Positions 30,971-42,800 of a stretch of 64,000 bases of DNA are shown piece after piece. Position numbers and translations under genes: made by a program. Position 1 is the stretch's first letter. Each line of letters starts with the position of its first letter. Source of the DNA: Rhynchopus sp. YZ270_cl-10 (taxonomy: Eukaryota > Euglenozoa > Diplonemea > Diplonemida > Diplonemidae); assembly GCA_964035575.1 (NCBI GenBank), contig OZ037910.1:1178001-1242000 (forward strand), in the 5' to 3' direction. The notes under the pieces are model-generated. The model did not search any database, was not told where the DNA came from, and worked only from the letters and a program-made list of their open reading frames with translations.

Positions 30971-31722
30971 AGATGGGGGGGGGTGCGTCCAGTAATGTGT
31001 TTACGTTTTGGAAAAACATAAATGATAGGATGGTACTCCGGGAGGGGTCGATATTGACAGGTCGCTGACAGATCGCTGACAGGCCGTTGACCGATTCGTT
31101 GTTTTTTTGAGGGTTTTGTGGAAGGAGTGTCGTCTCTGATGGAAACCATTTGGGGGGGAAGGGTGAGGTGATTGCTGTGTTTTGAAATCAGTTTTCCGTT
31201 ATGAGCAATTCCGCGGAATCAATATTGCCCATTTTTTTTTTTTTTTTGTGTCATTTTCTTTTCTGTACGCTCAAAGCCGTAGACCACTCTGTTAACACAA
31301 TCCGACCCCTTATCGGAAATTGTTTTCACTTTTCTTAACTTGAAGGATTACCCTTTCTTTTTCAAGTTTTCTTCTTTCTCTTTTCTCTTTCCCCTTTTTC
31401 CCCAAGAATTATCTGTCCCCGATGTATGCCAACAAATATGTACCTTCCCGACACACATTCTTTTTCTACATTATCCACACCCTCCCAAACTTTCTCCTCC
31501 CCACACCCCCCACACACTTCTCTCCAATCAAACCACACCCCCCCTTACCCAACCACGTGCCCTTCCTCTCCGACCCGTTCACGTCTACAACAGCATTAAG
31601 CAAAATTAAACACAAAGCACTTTCAAAACAAAAATACATTTTCAAACTCCCCTTACCCAACCAGGCACATACACAACCCCCACACTACCCCACAGTGTGT
31701 CCTTCGAAGAGGGTCATACGCC
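30971..31722. other. intergenic and leader region
   Basis: Holds the second copy of the TCGATATTGACAGG repeat (31031-31082) and long C/T-rich stretches from 31430 to 31600. An AG near 31592 after CTCCGACCCGTTCACGTCTA is one candidate spliced-leader acceptor for the next gene. No coding sequence of its own. Confidence 0.45.
31031..31082 (+). repeat. dispersed repeat with TCGATATTGACAGGTCGCTG, copy 2
   Basis: Matches 27938-27990 over about 50 bases with few changes. Confidence 0.7.
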
Positions 31723-33318
31723 ATGCTGTACCACACCTCCACCACCATGTCAGAGTCTATCGGGGAGACAGCGCAGTCGGACGACTCCTCCCCGCCTCCT
31801 TCAGACGAAGAGATTATGCTTGAGGCCGCACCCAGCAGCCCGCCCACAAGCGAGGTTTCGCTGCATGAGGAGCTGACTGGTGAGTGGCAGGAGATGTGGG
31901 CATGTGGTACCGAAGGTGAGAGTGTCGTAGGCACGTTGTCTCTCTGGCAGGACGGCAGTAAGGTGCATGGCACCCACATCAGCGTAGAAGGGGCAGGCCC
32001 AACAGGGCCATGTACAGTGGAGGGTGGTGTGCACGGTGCGGACGTGACGTGGTCTTTTGTGGAATGGAACACCGACTTTGCAGGCACCACCGACGTCGCA
32101 CAGCACTGCATCACCGGGATGTGCAAAAGACGCACCGACGGCGACGTCTGGACCGTCCGGTTCCAACGGAAGCGCGCACCTCGGACACCAAAGGTTGCCC
32201 CGCAGTCAGCGTCGTTGCGGCTTGCTGGTGTGCAGTCGCGGTATCGCCTGCCGAAGACGTCCGAAGGTGAAGGGTCACCACGTATACGGAAGGCACCAAC
32301 CACGACCACTTCACAGAGTCGCAGATCACCTACACCAAGTCGTTCTGGGTCAAAGGGGCCTGTGAGAGCGCGGAGGGCACCATCCGTCACGACAACGTTG
32401 TCAGGGAGAACGAAGTCGCCCAAGCCTGCAACCGTACCACAGGGTCCGAGCTTCATGAGGCGAGCAGCGTCGCCTCGGGTTAAGAGACCTATTGCGAAGG
32501 AGCGGGTGGCAGTCCCGTCACCTACGCGGACAAATACACGCAATATTGTGAACGGCAACGTCGTGGTCAGCGACGTAGGTGGCATGCCCCTCTTCATGCC
32601 CCGAGGCCAGCGTGACAGTGTAGCGCCCAGCTCGCCGACCAGCAGGGCTGCGTCGCCAGCATCGGGTGTGCCGTTGTGCTTCCCTGGACGTCTGGCATCA
32701 GCGTCGCTTCACAACGCAAGGGGCACGCTGCCGCTGCACTTAGAGCCGGAGGAGGTGTTGGTCCTGCAGTCGTACCGCGCGACAGCGGCAGCGAAGCGGT
32801 TGAAGGCGAACAAAAAGGTGCAGATGGAGCAGGCGCTCAAGCAGCTGCGGATGTTGTCTGCACTGAGCAGGTCTGCAGGGGAGGAGGCGCAGCAGAAGGA
32901 GCTGGTGCGCGACGAGCATGAGAGGCGGGAGGCGATAGGAATGCAGATGGTGGGCATGCCCAGCTCCGTCACGCAGGACGTGGCGGGGCTGCGTCTGGCG
33001 TGCTCGCGCATCAACAACGCTGTGCTCGATGCAAACACACCAAGCCAACCACATCCTGACATCCGGTCACGTGCATTATGCCACAACCTGGAGGAGGCAC
33101 GTCGCGTCTTAGGCGACGTGCTGCCACGTGCCGCAGACCACGCGCCAAGTCTCAAAGCAAAGCTCACCCGCACAGCAGCGCTCCTGCAGGAGAACCACGA
33201 AGAGGTAGTGCGGCTGCGTGCCTTCCTGCAGTCGGGTGTGCTGTTGCAGTGTATATCCACGAAGGCAGACCTGATACAGCGGAGGGAGCTTGTCAACTCA
33301 CTCCGCAAAGACGAATGA
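31723..33318 (+). CDS. unknown protein with a small beta-type domain and helical C-terminus
   Basis: A 531-residue protein; ATG 31747 (MSESIGE) is an alternative start. Residues about 48-155 look like a compact beta-rich domain, with LTGEWQEMW, GTLSLWQDGSKVHGTHI, then GADVTWSFVEWNTDFAG and VWTVRFQRKR, in the style of a small antiparallel barrel or a ligand-binding domain. Residues 155-330 are basic, Ser/Pro/Arg-rich and disordered. Residues about 345-531 are helical and Leu/Arg/Glu-rich with likely coiled coil. No named family. It lies 124 bases before the next ATG on the same strand. Confidence 0.7.
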   Translation: MLYHTSTTMSESIGETAQSDDSSPPPSDEEIMLEAAPSSPPTSEVSLHEELTGEWQEMWACGTEGESVVGTLSLWQDGSKVHGTHISVEGAGPTGPCTVEGGVHGADVTWSFVEWNTDFAGTTDVAQHCITGMCKRRTDGDVWTVRFQRKRAPRTPKVAPQSASLRLAGVQSRYRLPKTSEGEGSPRIRKAPTTTTSQSRRSPTPSRSGSKGPVRARRAPSVTTTLSGRTKSPKPATVPQGPSFMRRAASPRVKRPIAKERVAVPSPTRTNTRNIVNGNVVVSDVGGMPLFMPRGQRDSVAPSSPTSRAASPASGVPLCFPGRLASASLHNARGTLPLHLEPEEVLVLQSYRATAAAKRLKANKKVQMEQALKQLRMLSALSRSAGEEAQQKELVRDEHERREAIGMQMVGMPSSVTQDVAGLRLACSRINNAVLDANTPSQPHPDIRSRALCHNLEEARRVLGDVLPRAADHAPSLKAKLTRTAALLQENHEEVVRLRAFLQSGVLLQCISTKADLIQRRELVNSLRKDE

Positions 33319-33442
33319 ACGAGATAGATACAATGTTTGTAGCATACTGTTAGATATTTAAAAGGCCATTTTTTTACCGTTTTTTTTCTTCTCCCCCGCC
33401 TCCCACAAATCACACCCCACACGCAGGCACCAATTCACTAAA

Positions 33443-34424
33443 ATGTCCTGGGGACAAACCTTTCCCCCGGCAAAAGGGTACGATGAGGAGCTGCTCCCGG
33501 CGGATGCGTTCGGCTACCGCCACCCGGTGCGTCGCTCGCCCTTTAAGTACACGGCAGGAAACGAGCAGATGATGAAGGAATACAACATGACGGAGGCGGA
33601 GTTTGCATATGAGTTTGGAGGGCGTCCTCATCAGCAGAGACAATCTCCTGTGTCACGCACGGATTTGATGCGTCTCCGGATCCCTGGACGGAACTGGGAC
33701 TACTGTTCCCACAAATACATCCCTTTCAAATATTGCCAACAGGCCTTCGGTTACTGGCACAGTAACGGACACCCTGACTGTGCGCACTACCTTCACGAGT
33801 TTGAGATCTGTCTGGCAGCGGAGATCATCCGCCAGAACCAGGTTGCCGGTATCAAGAGAAGGATGCAGCAGGCGTACACAACAGTCGACAAGAACTGGCT
33901 GTACAACGACCCCGATTGGGGTCACCTGATGTGGCGTTCGATCTACTCCCCTATCTCCATCAAGGCTGGGTTCATGATGGGAGGAAGCAGTAGGGTATGT
34001 GGGAATATGTTAACAACACAACCACAATGACAACAAACACAGGTGATAGACCCCCCTACACACGAAATGACGATGCAGCAAAACGCAAAATACAACCCCG
34101 ACCAAGTGCGCTCGACGCCCCACCACAACTTCCACCACCACACACACACAGAACTGGGTCAGGCAGGTATCAAGTGGTTCTGGTATGTCACAATGCGGGT
34201 TTTTTTCTTCAAAAAGCAAGAAAATTCAACAGCATGTCTTCACCCCTCACCCACACCTCACAGGAACCGCTTTGCGATGTACAAGGGAGCACAGACCCAC
34301 CACAAGCGTGCGGCAGGTGAGATGGTTCCGTTTGACCCGCTTCTGGTATGAGAATTTTTTTCACTTCCTTTTTTTTTACATCACTTTCTTACAGGGTGAC
34401 GGTGACCAGATGAAGCCGTGGTAA
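33443..34424 (+). CDS. twin-CX9C mitochondrial protein, four exons; possible complex I accessory subunit
   Basis: Exons 33443-33994, 34043-34182, 34264-34345 and 34395-34424, joined by introns with GTATGT, GTATGT and GTATGA donors and CAG ends, all keeping frame, for 267 residues. Cys 88/98 and 113/123 form two exact CX9C motifs (CSHKYIPFKYC and CAHYLHEFEIC), the fold imported by the Mia40 relay into the intermembrane space. WDYCSH and DCAHYL both recall NDUFB7, a complex I subunit. The C-terminal exons (ELGQAGIKWFW, NRFAMYKGAQTHHKR) extend it well beyond NDUFB7 length. A pyrimidine tract ending CGCAG lies 16 bases before the ATG. The CX9C class is clear; the complex I identity is a guess. 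Confidence 0.7.
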
Positions 34425-34806
34425 GCTTTTTGTGGGGTGTTCATCAGAGGTAAGGCGCAGCGAAGACTTAAGAGGCATTGTTGACGGGAGGTGTGCTGTG
34501 TTGGGGTGCCGCCTACTGACCACTCTAGGTTGTAAAAATTCGAATAATTTGTATAATTATGTGCCTGTGTTGACCCTCTCACATACTTTCAATTCTGTGA
34601 ATTGAAAGTATATGAATCTAATATAATTAATTATACGAATTATACGGTATTCGGTCGGGGCACCGAGCACGTACAATGCAAAACCTAGACTGCCCACACC
34701 ATACCCCATCTACTCCCCTCTGTCGCTCGCGTCCAACCCTCTCATCAGTTGCGTAGTCCGTTATGGTTGTTCTGTTACCTGGGTTTTTTTTTTTCCCCTT
34801 CTTCCT
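34425..34806. other. intergenic with an AT-rich palindrome
   Basis: 34578-34615 holds TACTTTCAATTC tgt GAATTGAAAGTA, a perfect 12-bp hairpin. It is flanked by looser inverted TATAATTA/TAATTATA words, so it may be a tiny TIR element. No gene. Confidence 0.5.
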
Positions 34807-36080
34807 CATAGGTTTCGAACGCGCGTTCGCGTTTTTTGGGCGTTTTCGAGTGCGCGTTTGAAAAACAAAAAAAAAAACGCGCGTTCAGAAAAAACGAAAA
34901 AAAACGCGCGTTTGAAAAACGGGAAAAAAACGCGCGTTCGGAAAAGTGGAAGCCTCATGTTTACGTGGGGAGGTTTTTCGAACGCGCGTCGAAAATAGCT
35001 ATTTTTTACCGACCAGAAAAGTCGTTTTCTTGATGAGTGTTTTCTGAGTGCACACTCAGAAATCACGAATCAAGAGAAAACGACTTTTTGGGAGGTGAAA
35101 ACAGGGCTTTGTTGAAATTTTCTGGCTTTGAGGAACTTTTACACACAATTTTAACGGGTTTTATCTGTGTACCTGTGTACCTGGGTACCTAGGATATTTG
35201 TTGTCAAAGACATCTTCCATCATGCATTGAGGAGGGTAAGACAGTGGTCGCAGTTTGTACTTGATAGCATTACAACATTTAACTTCTCCACGGGGGTCTT
35301 GGGCCGTTCATTCGGTTATACCTTGACTACCGGAAGATATTCTTGAGGCCTTTTTGGTCTCTAGAATATCCGGTCTTCCCGAACGGAGGCACACTTTGTG
35401 TGTTACTGCGACCTAGCAACTTCCAGCAGTAGGTTAAGTAATCTTTCTTGTAAATTGTTGGATCATTATCTCCTCAGTGCATGAATGCCCCACGTGATTG
35501 GACACTTTTGTGTTTGTCATGTGGAGCTGTGGTTGCTCTTTCACGACTTTTTTCCTTCCCAGGTACCTGGGTACCTGGGTACCTGGGCCAAAAATACACC
35601 AGTACCTGGGTGCCTGGGTGCCCAGACACACCACTGTACCACCCAGAATCCAGTCTCCCACCCAGAAAACCTACTCATACACCAGAAAAGTGAAAATAGC
35701 TACTCAACCAGAAAAGTCGGCTACTCGACCAGAAAAGTGAGCTACTCGACCAGAAAAGTGAGCTACTCGACCAGAAAAGTCGGCTACTCGACCAGAAAAG
35801 TAGCTGGGAAAAGTTCAGAAAAAGCCAGAAAATTTCAACAAAGTGGTTTTTTCGAACGCGCGTCCAGTTTTTCAAACGCGCGTTCGAAAAAACCACTTTT
35901 TCGAACGCGCGTTTGAAAAAAAAAAAAAAAACGCCCTTTTTTTTTTACGCGCGTCCGGCTTTTCGAACGCGCGTTTTTTTTTTTTTTTTTGCGCGTTTTT
36001 TTTTTTTTTTTTTCATGTGCGCGTTTTCCGATTTTGGATTTGCGCGTTTTCGATTTTCGAACGCGCGTTCGAAACCTATG
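34807..36080. mobile_element. TIR element M, 1.3 kb, AACGCGCGTT palindromes
   Basis: Ends CATAGGTTTCGAACGCGCGT and its exact complement, flanked on both sides by CTTCCT (34801-34806 and 36081-36086), a 6-bp target duplication. Dozens of GCGCGTTCGAAAA-like words crowd the first about 200 and last about 230 bases. Inside is a GACCAGAAAAGT repeat zone (35685-35805) and GTACCTGG words. No coding sequence supported. Confidence 0.85.
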
Positions 36081-36239
36081 CTTCCTATGTAAAAAAAACA
36101 CACATAATGGGGTGGGGTGGTTCCTGGGGGGAGGTGGGGCTGGGGGGGGGTTTTTATGTACACTGTATTTTTTGCATTTTGTGAGGTATTTTTGCTATCA
36201 GAGTACAAGAGGAAAACGCAAAAAAAAAAGGCAGTTATC

Positions 36240-36691
36240 ATTACTGGGGGGGGCCGAATAAACGAGGTAATTCGAATAAAGCACGTACGTCGAATAAAGC
36301 ACGCATTTGAAAAATGGGTTTTTTGCTTTTTTTTGCGTCGAATAAAGCACGTACGTGTTTTATTCGACTTTTTGAACTTTTCCTGTGTTGTGACAAGGTA
36401 GTTCGTATTTTGTGAAAATTTAAGTCGCTGAAATTTTGTCCATTTTTCCGTATATCCCCCACCACAAGCCGGGATTGGCTCGGAAATGCAACAAATTCAC
36501 CTCTTGGGCGAAAAAAAATCGAAAAAAAAATTGCGACTGGAAAAACTTTCCAAAAAGTTCGAAAAGGCGAATAAAGCACGTACGTGCTTTATTCGCCTTT
36601 TCGAACTTTTTTTTTTTTCAAACCTCAGGATCTGAAGTGTAGGGACGCCTAATAAAACACGTACGTGCTTTATTCGACCCCCCCCAGTAAT
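36240..36691. mobile_element. TIR element N, 0.45 kb, GCACGTACGTGC palindromes
   Basis: Ends ATTACTGGGGGGG and complement. At least three AATAAAGCACGTACGTGC-type palindromes occur inside. GGGGTGGGGTGG-rich sequence at 36108-36160 and 36693-36735 borders it on both sides, perhaps a longer duplicated flank. Non-coding. Confidence 0.7.
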
Positions 36692-37976
36692 GGGGAGAGG
36701 GGTGGGGTGGGGTTGGGGGGGGAGAGGTTTTTTTTTTGCTGTATCGACACAAAAAAAAAACCTCGCACATATTTCAAAGGTTTAAGACTAAACGAGGTAT
36801 AGTTCAATCCTCAACAATTTTTTTTTTTCCTTCTCCTTTTTTGTGCACACAGTGTGCATTTATTGGGGAGGGTTGTGCGGAACAAATGTTCCTTGCACAT
36901 TACATGACCAAGACAATAGCGAGCGTGATGGAGAAGGGGGGGTGGTAAATGGTCACAGGGAATATGGGTACCAGCAGTGTTTTTTGCTCAGGTCTTTCTC
37001 TTTAGAGCTCATCAAAAAAAAAGGCAGACAGCTGAAACACCCAGTGCATTTTGTGCTCTGTTAGGTGTGGGCATAGTGTATTAGGGGTATATTTGGGTGA
37101 AGAACTCTTTTTTGTGTCAGGAAAGGTTAAAAAAAAAACCCCTGGTGGAGGATGGAGTGAGGAGTGAGCAGGTGTCATTGTGTAGGAAGGAAAAACCCCT
37201 CCGAGCCTTGGGGTTTTTGTCGATCATTGACTATGCCAAAGACAATGCACAAAAAAGCAAAAAAAAAAAAAAGAGCTCTGGCAAAAGGCTTCCTTGCAGG
37301 GCAACATATCAGTTGTTCCCTCTTTTTCCCCCCCACCACCGCGGTTTACCTGCATGGGGAGCCTGTATTTTGCTACCTTATCAAAAATTTTAAAAAAGGG
37401 GTGCGAGTGTTACCACGTCAAATGCTTTTCTGTTCTTCCAGAATTTGACAGTAACTCTTTTACTGCCTGAAAAACACTGAAATTGAAATGCACTGTTCAT
37501 TCCTCCATCAGAAAGCCTTTTGGCCAAAATCCTACTTAGAGAGTGCCCCCTTTTTTTTTCATATTTTTCCGTCCGTTCGAAAACATTTTTTTCTATAAAA
37601 GGAACACTTCCCCATTCCCATCTCCCCCCCTTCAAAAAAACGCGCGTATTTCTTTGGGGGTGGGGTCAAAAAATAGTGATCACTACTCTTTTCCCCCCCT
37701 TCCCTAGTACAGAAAAGTCAGCAAAAAAAGCACTTTATCCCCACCTATATTTTTACCCCACCGGTGTTTGTTGTCTTACTGTAATTCATTCCTCTCCCAA
37801 CCCCCTCTACCACCACCCACCCCCTTTCCCATTCACCAAACCTAAAGGATCAGAAAAGACAAAAGAGGTGAAAAGCAAAACCTATCTCCCTACTGTCCTC
37901 TCTACACACTGAAACCGAACAGAGCTCCTCAGGCTAAGAGGCATCGTTCTTTGCATTCCTTTTCCTCCTATCTAAA
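36692..37976. other. intergenic, no gene seen
   Basis: G-rich stretch, then AT-rich sequence with A and T runs, then a C/T-rich leader zone before the gene at 37977. An AG at about 37933 (CTCCTCAG) is a plausible spliced-leader acceptor. Confidence 0.5.
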
Positions 37977-39524
37977 ATGGACGCCCGCGGCCACATTGCA
38001 GCAGAACTGGGTATACCCACTGTTGCCAGCATGCAGCAGGAGGTTAGGGCAAGACGACCCAAAAAGAAACGCGTTGCCAAGACCAAAACCAAAACCAAGA
38101 GTGGAATTACCTGGGAAGGCTTTGTAGACCAAGCAGTGTGGAGGGTGCAGCAGAGACTTCAGGGACATGGTTGCACACAAGGGTTTATTGACGAAATCCG
38201 CCCACTGCTGCCCCCGAGGAAGTACTGTGAGAGCGTCGAGGAGCGGAGCGCGATGCTGCATTGTGGGTACCCCATCTGTGGGGAGCAGATCCCGTCGTAC
38301 GATCTCGAGGAAAAGACGTACCGGGTGGATGTGGATGAGAGAGTCATTTTTGAGACAACGTCGCAGAAGATGTTCTGTTCGCGGGATTGCCACAAAGCGA
38401 GCAGCGTGCTGACAGCCGCGCTTCCGGTTCACAACATCCTCGAGTCCACCGCAACCACTGTCCCCGCGCTTCTTACCCTCTTCCCACAACTCACCCTACA
38501 AGACCTGCACGATATCAACCCACGTATCAGTCTTAACCAAACAGAGCCAAAACGTCCGGTAGGGGCTTTGCCTGTAGGAGTAGTTATCGCTTCGCAGGAG
38601 TTAACTCCGTTTAAGTCGGGGAAGGTGCAGGCAGAAGGGGATGTACCGGTTGTATCAGTTCTTTCGGAGAAGAAGAAGGAGAAGAGGAGTGTGAGCTTTG
38701 CGGATGAGAAAGGGGAGTTGGAGAGAATTGAGGCAGAGTTGTTGAAACAGAAGGAGAAGGAGGAGAAGGTGGAGACGAGTGTCCAGAAGACAGAGAAGAC
38801 CCCCCCTACTGAGGTGGCTACAGAAGCAAAGCCGCGTCGGAAAGTTATTCGCAGAAAGCAAAACGTTGCCGCGCAGCCAGACCTAGACCTATGGGCGGAG
38901 CGTGATAAGGCAGCGCTGCTCGTCAAACACATTGGGAAGCCGCAGGAAGAAGACCCAGAGCAGCCCTCCGACGACGAGGAGGCAGAGGAGAGCGAAGAAG
39001 ACAGCATGCCGGCAAGCGACGACGACTCGATCGACTTTGCCTTCACGACACTCCCGGTGTTCTGCCAGGTCTACGAGATGCTGGACGACTGGGCCACACC
39101 GAGGACAGCACAACGCTTGCAAAACCCTGCTGTCGTGGGTTCTGGGGTAGGTGCAGATACGACGGTGCCTGAAGAGGGCGACGATGAGGGTGGTCTGGGG
39201 GTCAATGCCGGCGAGGAGGCTGATACGCTAGCGAGGCAGATGCTGGCGGCGCAGCAGTTGGAGGCAGCGCTGCCTGCTGTGTTCACGCTGTTCTCGAATA
39301 CCAGGTTCTGTAGAAACACGTTCTCAAAGTGGTTGTCGCAAGTGTTCGCCACCCTCAGCCCCTCCGGGCAAGTGGTCTCCACCTCAAAACCAGCCGCCAC
39401 AGTCACCGTCCTCCTCCTCGCGAAGTGCTACAACGCAGACTTCGCCCCTGCCGCAAAAGAGTATTTTGATGCGCTCGAGCTCCACCCAGACCAGATCGCA
39501 GAGCTGGAGGAGATGCTGAGGTGA
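37977..39524 (+). CDS. RPAP2/Rtr1 family protein, likely RNA polymerase II CTD phosphatase
   Basis: A 515-residue protein. Residues about 45-150 match the RPAP2/Rtr1 zinc domain: YCESVEERSAMLHCGYPICG and then KMFCSRDCHKASSVL, giving the CX4C...CX3C ligand set (C96, C101, C134, C138, with H139 next). Rtr1 and RPAP2 bind RNA polymerase II and remove phosphate from the CTD, and help its nuclear import. The N-terminus has a KKKR-rich basic patch. Residues 220-300 are Lys/Glu-rich and charged; 305-345 are strongly acidic; 345-515 form a helical C-terminal region seen in longer family members. The length fits RPAP2 better than yeast Rtr1. Confidence 0.88.
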   Translation: MDARGHIAAELGIPTVASMQQEVRARRPKKKRVAKTKTKTKSGITWEGFVDQAVWRVQQRLQGHGCTQGFIDEIRPLLPPRKYCESVEERSAMLHCGYPICGEQIPSYDLEEKTYRVDVDERVIFETTSQKMFCSRDCHKASSVLTAALPVHNILESTATTVPALLTLFPQLTLQDLHDINPRISLNQTEPKRPVGALPVGVVIASQELTPFKSGKVQAEGDVPVVSVLSEKKKEKRSVSFADEKGELERIEAELLKQKEKEEKVETSVQKTEKTPPTEVATEAKPRRKVIRRKQNVAAQPDLDLWAERDKAALLVKHIGKPQEEDPEQPSDDEEAEESEEDSMPASDDDSIDFAFTTLPVFCQVYEMLDDWATPRTAQRLQNPAVVGSGVGADTTVPEEGDDEGGLGVNAGEEADTLARQMLAAQQLEAALPAVFTLFSNTRFCRNTFSKWLSQVFATLSPSGQVVSTSKPAATVTVLLLAKCYNADFAPAAKEYFDALELHPDQIAELEEMLR

Positions 39525-39818
39525 AGTGGGGAGTGGGAGAAATAGGGAAAAGGTAACGTTTTAAAAAAAAGGCAGTGCTCATCAGTACCGTTTTTATCTA
39601 GCTGCGTCTCAAGGGAGTCAGGGGATTTTTTTTTTTTTGATTTTTTTTTTTTTGATTTTTTGACAACAACAAAACGACAATTTTCTTCTCTCCTCCACAA
39701 CAACCCTCTCCCATCCTCCTCCCCTCTCACCATCCTTCCCTGCAGACTACACTACACACATATTTTTATTTTGACACAACACAAAAGCTCTAAGCGGCTT
39801 GGGTAGGGACATGTGGTT

Positions 39819-42800
39819 ATGGATGTTGTGGGGATAGACTTGGGCTCACAGACAAGCAGGTCGCGAGCAAGCTCCGATGGGAAGGTCAGCGAGCATTCCT
39901 GCGCGTCGGTCATTGCACAGACGTCGGACCGGCTTTTGGTGGGGAAGCCTGCACTGCGGGAGCTAGATACACGCCACAACAACTGCTTGCGGCACTTCAC
40001 CGCAGGGCTATGCGGGAAGAAGAGGTACGAGCTGAGATGCAAATCCCATAGTAGGAAGGTCTCGCCCGAGCTTGGCATTGCTCTCATCATAGAGAAGATC
40101 CGCAAGGGTGGCAGCAAGGCATGCATCCCTGTGCACACCTGCATGACAGCCGCGGAGCAACAGAACCTCCGCTGTGCAAGCATCGCAGGCGGCTGCCCCG
40201 ACGTGACCTTCCTCCCCTCCACCCTCGCAGCCTCGATACACTGCACCCAGCTGCCCCCCAGCGCGCTGTGCCTCGTGGTTGACGTAGGGTGCCGCTTCAC
40301 CTCTACCTCTGTCGTACGCACTGCAGCGCATTTCGACGCCTTCCCAGAACTCATCAAAAGCGCAGGGCTCCGCATGGGCGGCCACGACATCGACCGTATG
40401 TTCGCTAACCACCTCTCGCTTTCTCCTGGCCCCGAATCTGAAGGCGGCTGTGGTAGCACCCATGTTGTGCTGTACGGTGCCATAGAAAAGGCGAAGAAGG
40501 ACCTATCCAGCCTGCGGGATACCGTAGTGAGTCTCCCGGGGGTGCGGCAGAGTGTGTCGCGGGCGGAGCTGGAAGGCGCTGCGGAGGGGTTCTTCTCGCG
40601 TCTGGAGGAGGTGATTCTGGAGGTGACGGAGGGGCAGGAGGTGACCTGCGCGGTGCTGGTGGGTGGGGCGGGGCGGATGCCGCGTGTTAAGGATATGGTC
40701 TCCAGTGCTGGGGGCCGACCTGGTGTGAACTGCCCCCTGCAAGTGGCGGATTATGACTTTGCTGCGGTCGAAGGTGCCGTGCGGTGGCTCCGTCTTATGC
40801 AGATCCGTGACCGTGAGCCACCCCCAGCGCTACTCCCGTTCCGTTACTACACCTCCGCGCAGATGCCAAAGAAGCAGCCTGCGCAGCTCTTCTCTAGCTC
40901 GCTGAAAGGTGCCGACCTTGCAGACACACTTCCGAAGAACGCAAGGTGGATCATACAGACAGCTGCTGAAGGCAAGCCTCCGACTGCCGAGGTATTCACC
41001 AAAAACTGTGCTTTTGTCTCAAAAAACTAATAATCAAAAAGCCAAAGCCACAGAGAGAACCAAACCATTTTGTACCATTCTATTACCCTCCCCTCAGGAA
41101 ACCAAAGCCGCTATCGAAAGTTTTGTCGCTGAGGACGAACTCATCTTCCCTCCTACTGACAGCTGCTGTATAGAGGCGGACCGAGGCAAGGTATGCTGCT
41201 ACCCACTACCCCACTACCCAGTGTTCTAAAATACGTGATCTACCCCCTCCACTAATGGTGGCGGTATTGTGATGGGAGCCCATTGGAATATGCAAAATAC
41301 ATCACAATACACGATGTATTTTGCGTATTCCAATGGGCTCCCATCACAATACTGCCACCATTACCCCCCCACGTATACGTATTAATACGAATCAATACGT
41401 ATTTTTTAGAACGCTGGCCACCCACCACCCCTACCATATCCTACTGTACCTCACTACTTCAGGTCCTCAGTGCGTTGGACATGAGAACGGTGAAGGAGGG
41501 TGACGTCTTGAGCATCGGGATGAACGGCATCCCAATGTCTCTGCGGCAGGATATCGGGGAGGTGTTGGTGCTTGGGTCGTGCTGCCTGACTGCGTTGATG
41601 GAGGAGCGCGACGACGTCCTCGAAGAGATACGGGAAGCAGACGAGCTTGCGGAGCAGCGCAACGCCCTGGAGGAGGCCTCACTCCTCGCGGAGGACGCAG
41701 AGATCTGCCCACGATATGTGTCGCTCGCGAACAACTTCCTCTCCGGGGCAACAGAGTTCTCCCTCGGCGAAATGACGAACCTCACACAGCTTCTCCGCTA
41801 CGCACTCAAGAAGCATACTTCAGACAAAACCGATGTCGACATCGAGATTGAACCTGCGCTCCTCTCCCCTACCTTCACCGCACTCTGCCACCCCCTCAGT
41901 ACCCATCTCGGTCCTTTCTCCTGGGATGACGCTAAGGAGGAGCCTTCGCCTGAGGTGACAAGCAACACTACATCGCCTGTGTCTCCGTTGCCGTCGCCTT
42001 CTCCAGAGGTAGAGAAGCCGCAGCATTTGACGCCAAAGAAGCGTCTGTCGATGGGGTCCGTAGCGTCTGCAGAAAGCCACGAAACCGGAACGAAGAGCAG
42101 TACGCACGATGTAGAGGAGGGGCTTGGGGTGCTGGAGGTGGGGAGCAGTGTGCTCGGCGGGATTGAGGATGTGGTCAGCCGGACCGAGTCGGATCTGAGC
42201 AACAACCGCGTCAGTGTTGCGGCAGCGGTGCGGGCGCTCACCGAAACACACCCGACACACCCCAGCACCAACCCTGCCTCTCCACTGCCCCTCTCTCCGT
42301 TGACAAACGTCACCGAAGAACATTTCGAGGCAACCCCAGTGTTGTCTCCGCTCTTAGAACGACCTCCTCGATCAGAGAAGTTCAGAGAAGAGAAGGAGAA
42401 GACGCCGTTGTCTGCACGAAGCGAACACAACGACTTCAATTTGTCTGTCTCCACGAGACGCCAGCTGCGGGCAGATGAGGAGCTCTTGGATATGACACAG
42501 CCCGCTTCTTCTGCAGACGTGCAGGAGGCCCTGCAAGCGGTGCACCGGGAGTTGGGGGAGATGTATGGGGAAGGCATTGTAGCGCAGCCGCCTACCCGAG
42601 AGGACGACGACGAGCCAAAGGAAACCTCGAAGCTTGCTGCCAAGCGCCCTACCCTGCCGCCCCTTGCCTTCACCCGCACTGCCAGCGAAGATGTTGATGC
42701 TCTTGACGACCGTCTCCTCGACAGACGCCACAGCGACAAACAACGCCGCCGTGCCCCAAGCCGCAGCCGCAACAGCGAGGGCGGGAACTTCCTCACCTCA

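Noticed and set aside
36240-36691. Palindromic repeats of element N as a CRISPR array
   Set aside because: Spacing is irregular, units are palindromic TIR parts, and the genome is eukaryotic.
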